This document shows positions 5,991 through 7,289 of a stretch of 7,289 bases of DNA, in pieces. How positions within the stretch are numbered: the stretch's first letter is position 1; each line of letters opens with the position of its first letter. Below the pieces are notes generated by a model. It saw nothing but the letters and a program-made list of their open reading frames with translations. It ran no database searches and had not been told where the DNA came from. The position numbers and the translations under genes are program-made. The DNA comes from Actinomycetota bacterium (lineage in GTDB: Bacteria; Actinomycetota; Thermoleophilia; Solirubrobacterales; Thermoleophilaceae), in the NCBI GenBank assembly GCA_005885165.1, contig VAXR01000099.1, forward strand, positions 1-7,289, read 5' to 3'.

Positions 5991-7229
5991 GTGAACCTTC
6001 GCGAGGCCGAGAGCTACCTGCTGGACCTCGAGCTGTTCGGCATGCGGTTCGGGCTCGACCGCATGCACAAGCTCATGACGGTGCTCGGGATGCCGCAGCG
6101 CAGGTTCGCGAGCATCCACGTCGTCGGGTCGAACGGCAAGTCGTCGACGACGCGGATGATCGCGGCGATCCTGGAGCGTCACGGGCTCCGCACCGGGACC
6201 TACACGTCGCCGCACCTGCGCTCCTTCGCGGAGCGGATCGAGGTGCGCGAGCGCCCGCTCGACGGCCCCTCGTTCGCGGCGGCGGTCGAGCGCGCGGCGC
6301 ATGCGGCGCGGATGGTCGATCGCACGCTCGACGAGGACGACCGCGTGACCCAGTTCGAGGCGCTGACCGCCGCCGCGTACAGCGAGCTGGCGCGCGGCGG
6401 CGTCGAGGTGGCGGTGATCGAGGCCGGGCTGGGCGGGCGCTACGACGCGACGAACGTGATCCCGTCCCGGGTCCAGGTGCTCACCGCTGTGGGCCTCGAG
6501 CACACGCGCTGGCTCGGCCCGACGCTGACGGACATCGCGGGGGAGAAGCTGGACGTCGTGCGCGATCACGCGACGCTCGTGGTCGGCGAGCTTCCCGAGG
6601 AGGCGGACGCCGTGGCCCGGCGCGTGGCCTCCGAGCGGCACGCCCGCCTCGTGCGAGCGCCGCTCGAGGCGGAGGTGCCGCGGCGCGCGCCGGGCGCCTT
6701 CCAGCGGCGCAACTTCGCGGTGGCCCGCACGGCGGCGGAGGCTTTCCTCGGCGAGCTCGACTCGGATGCCGTCCGCCGGGCGGCCGACGAGGTCGTCGTG
6801 CCCGGGCGGATGCAGGTCGTGGGCGACGACCCGCTCGTGGTCTACGACGGGGCCCACAACCCCTCGGGCGCGGCCGCGCTCGACGAGTCGCTGCCCGAGG
6901 TCGTGGGCGAGCGGCGGCCGGTGGTTGGTGTCGTGGCGGTGCTCGACGACAAGGACGCGGCCGGGATGCTCCAGGCCCTCGCTCCTCGCTTCGACCACAT
7001 CGTCTTCACCCGGAGCGCACATCCGCGCTCGCTCCCGCCCGGCACACTCCTCGCGCTCTCCGAGCACGTCGGCGGGCCGGCCGCGGAGATCGTCCCCGCG
7101 CCGCACCCGGCGGTGGAGCGCGCACGGGAGCTCGCCGGAGCCGCCGGCGCCGTGATCCTCACCGGCTCGATCTACTTGATCGCCGACTTGGTGCGGGAGC
7201 AGGGCGTGGCCCGCGCGTCGGCGCTATGA
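5991..7229 (+). CDS. folC: Folylpolyglutamate synthase / dihydrofolate synthase
   Basis: FolC is a cytosolic Mur-ligase-type enzyme that uses ATP to add glutamate to dihydropteroate and/or to extend the polyglutamate tail of folates. The 412 residues fit the family. Visible motifs are the P-loop GSNGKSST (46-53, usually GTNGKGS), the TYTSPHL segment (70-76), EAGLGGRYDATNV (144-156), His171 in the GLEHT metal-site segment, Lys186 in GEKLD at the position usually carbamylated, and the C-terminal domain's DGAHN (286-290) and VLDDKD. The serine variants in the P-loop keep the lysine and need not impair ATP binding. Whether it has one or both activities cannot be read here. GTG is the start because the MNLREAE beginning matches the family and a TAGACT box lies just before. 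Confidence 0.96.
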   Translation: MNLREAESYLLDLELFGMRFGLDRMHKLMTVLGMPQRRFASIHVVGSNGKSSTTRMIAAILERHGLRTGTYTSPHLRSFAERIEVRERPLDGPSFAAAVERAAHAARMVDRTLDEDDRVTQFEALTAAAYSELARGGVEVAVIEAGLGGRYDATNVIPSRVQVLTAVGLEHTRWLGPTLTDIAGEKLDVVRDHATLVVGELPEEADAVARRVASERHARLVRAPLEAEVPRRAPGAFQRRNFAVARTAAEAFLGELDSDAVRRAADEVVVPGRMQVVGDDPLVVYDGAHNPSGAAALDESLPEVVGERRPVVGVVAVLDDKDAAGMLQALAPRFDHIVFTRSAHPRSLPPGTLLALSEHVGGPAAEIVPAPHPAVERARELAGAAGAVILTGSIYLIADLVREQGVARASAL

Positions 7230-7243
7230 AGGCGAGGTCCTAG

Positions 7244-7289
7244 ATGGGGGAGGACAGCGGCCCGAGCATCCTGGTGATGGTCGGGATGG
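7244..7289 (+). CDS. Start of an unidentified gene, cut by window end
   Basis: An ATG begins 14 nt after the folC stop, with GAGG at 7234-7237 as a plausible ribosome-binding site 6 nt upstream. The 15 visible codons read MGEDSGPSILVMVGM and stay open to the edge. The polar start followed by a hydrophobic ILVMV strand is compatible with a Rossmann-like or P-loop first strand, but this is too short to name a family. The close spacing suggests co-transcription with folC. Confidence 0.5.
   Translation, partial: MGEDSGPSILVMVGM

Noticed and set aside
5853..7106. 417-codon open frame antisense to folC
   Set aside because: It is a shadow of folC with an R/H/D-rich translation and no domain.
7226..7243. 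Five-codon mini-ORF (MKARS) linking folC and the next gene through ATGA
   Set aside because: It is short enough to be chance, with no conserved leader-peptide pattern.

Overview
The window is very GC-rich, with strong G/C preference at third codon positions, GTG and TTG starts, and close-packed short genes. The ClpX sequence and overall style point to a high-GC actinobacterium. A deep-branching lineage such as Thermoleophilia is my best guess, made from sequence style only and not from a search. I see no mobile element, CRISPR array, tRNA or rRNA, so this looks like chromosomal core with a few accessory genes.

Layout: positions 1-511 hold no gene I can support, but contain four 8-11 bp inverted repeats and an imperfect direct repeat just before clpX. 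clpX (512-1789, +) encodes the AAA+ unfoldase of the ClpXP protease. A weak terminator, a short palindrome and a leader that can fold into a hairpin separate it from a PAS / coiled-coil / EAL protein (1923-3665, +). That EAL domain keeps its c-di-GMP-binding residues but lacks the glutamate that acts as catalytic base. A class I SAM-dependent methyltransferase (3626-4246, -) converges on it with a 40 bp overlap of the two coding ends.

A 32 bp divergent promoter region separates the methyltransferase from a metallo-beta-lactamase-fold hydrolase (4279-4947, +). Two half-length YeeE/YedE-type membrane proteins follow (4988-5470 and 5467-5958, +, ATGA overlap), probably a two-subunit transporter for a sulfur species. 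folC (5991-7229, +), the folate ligase, comes next, and a new reading frame starts at 7244 and runs off the window.

Three genes (4279, 4988, 5991) have a TAnnnT box only 7-9 nt before the start codon and no clear Shine-Dalgarno site, so they may be transcribed without a leader. clpX and the EAL gene do have ribosome-binding sites. The features most worth a second look are the EAL domain with its exact-spacing loss of catalytic glutamates, the structured leader before it, the repeat-rich non-coding region before clpX, and the split sulfur transporter beside an MBL hydrolase.
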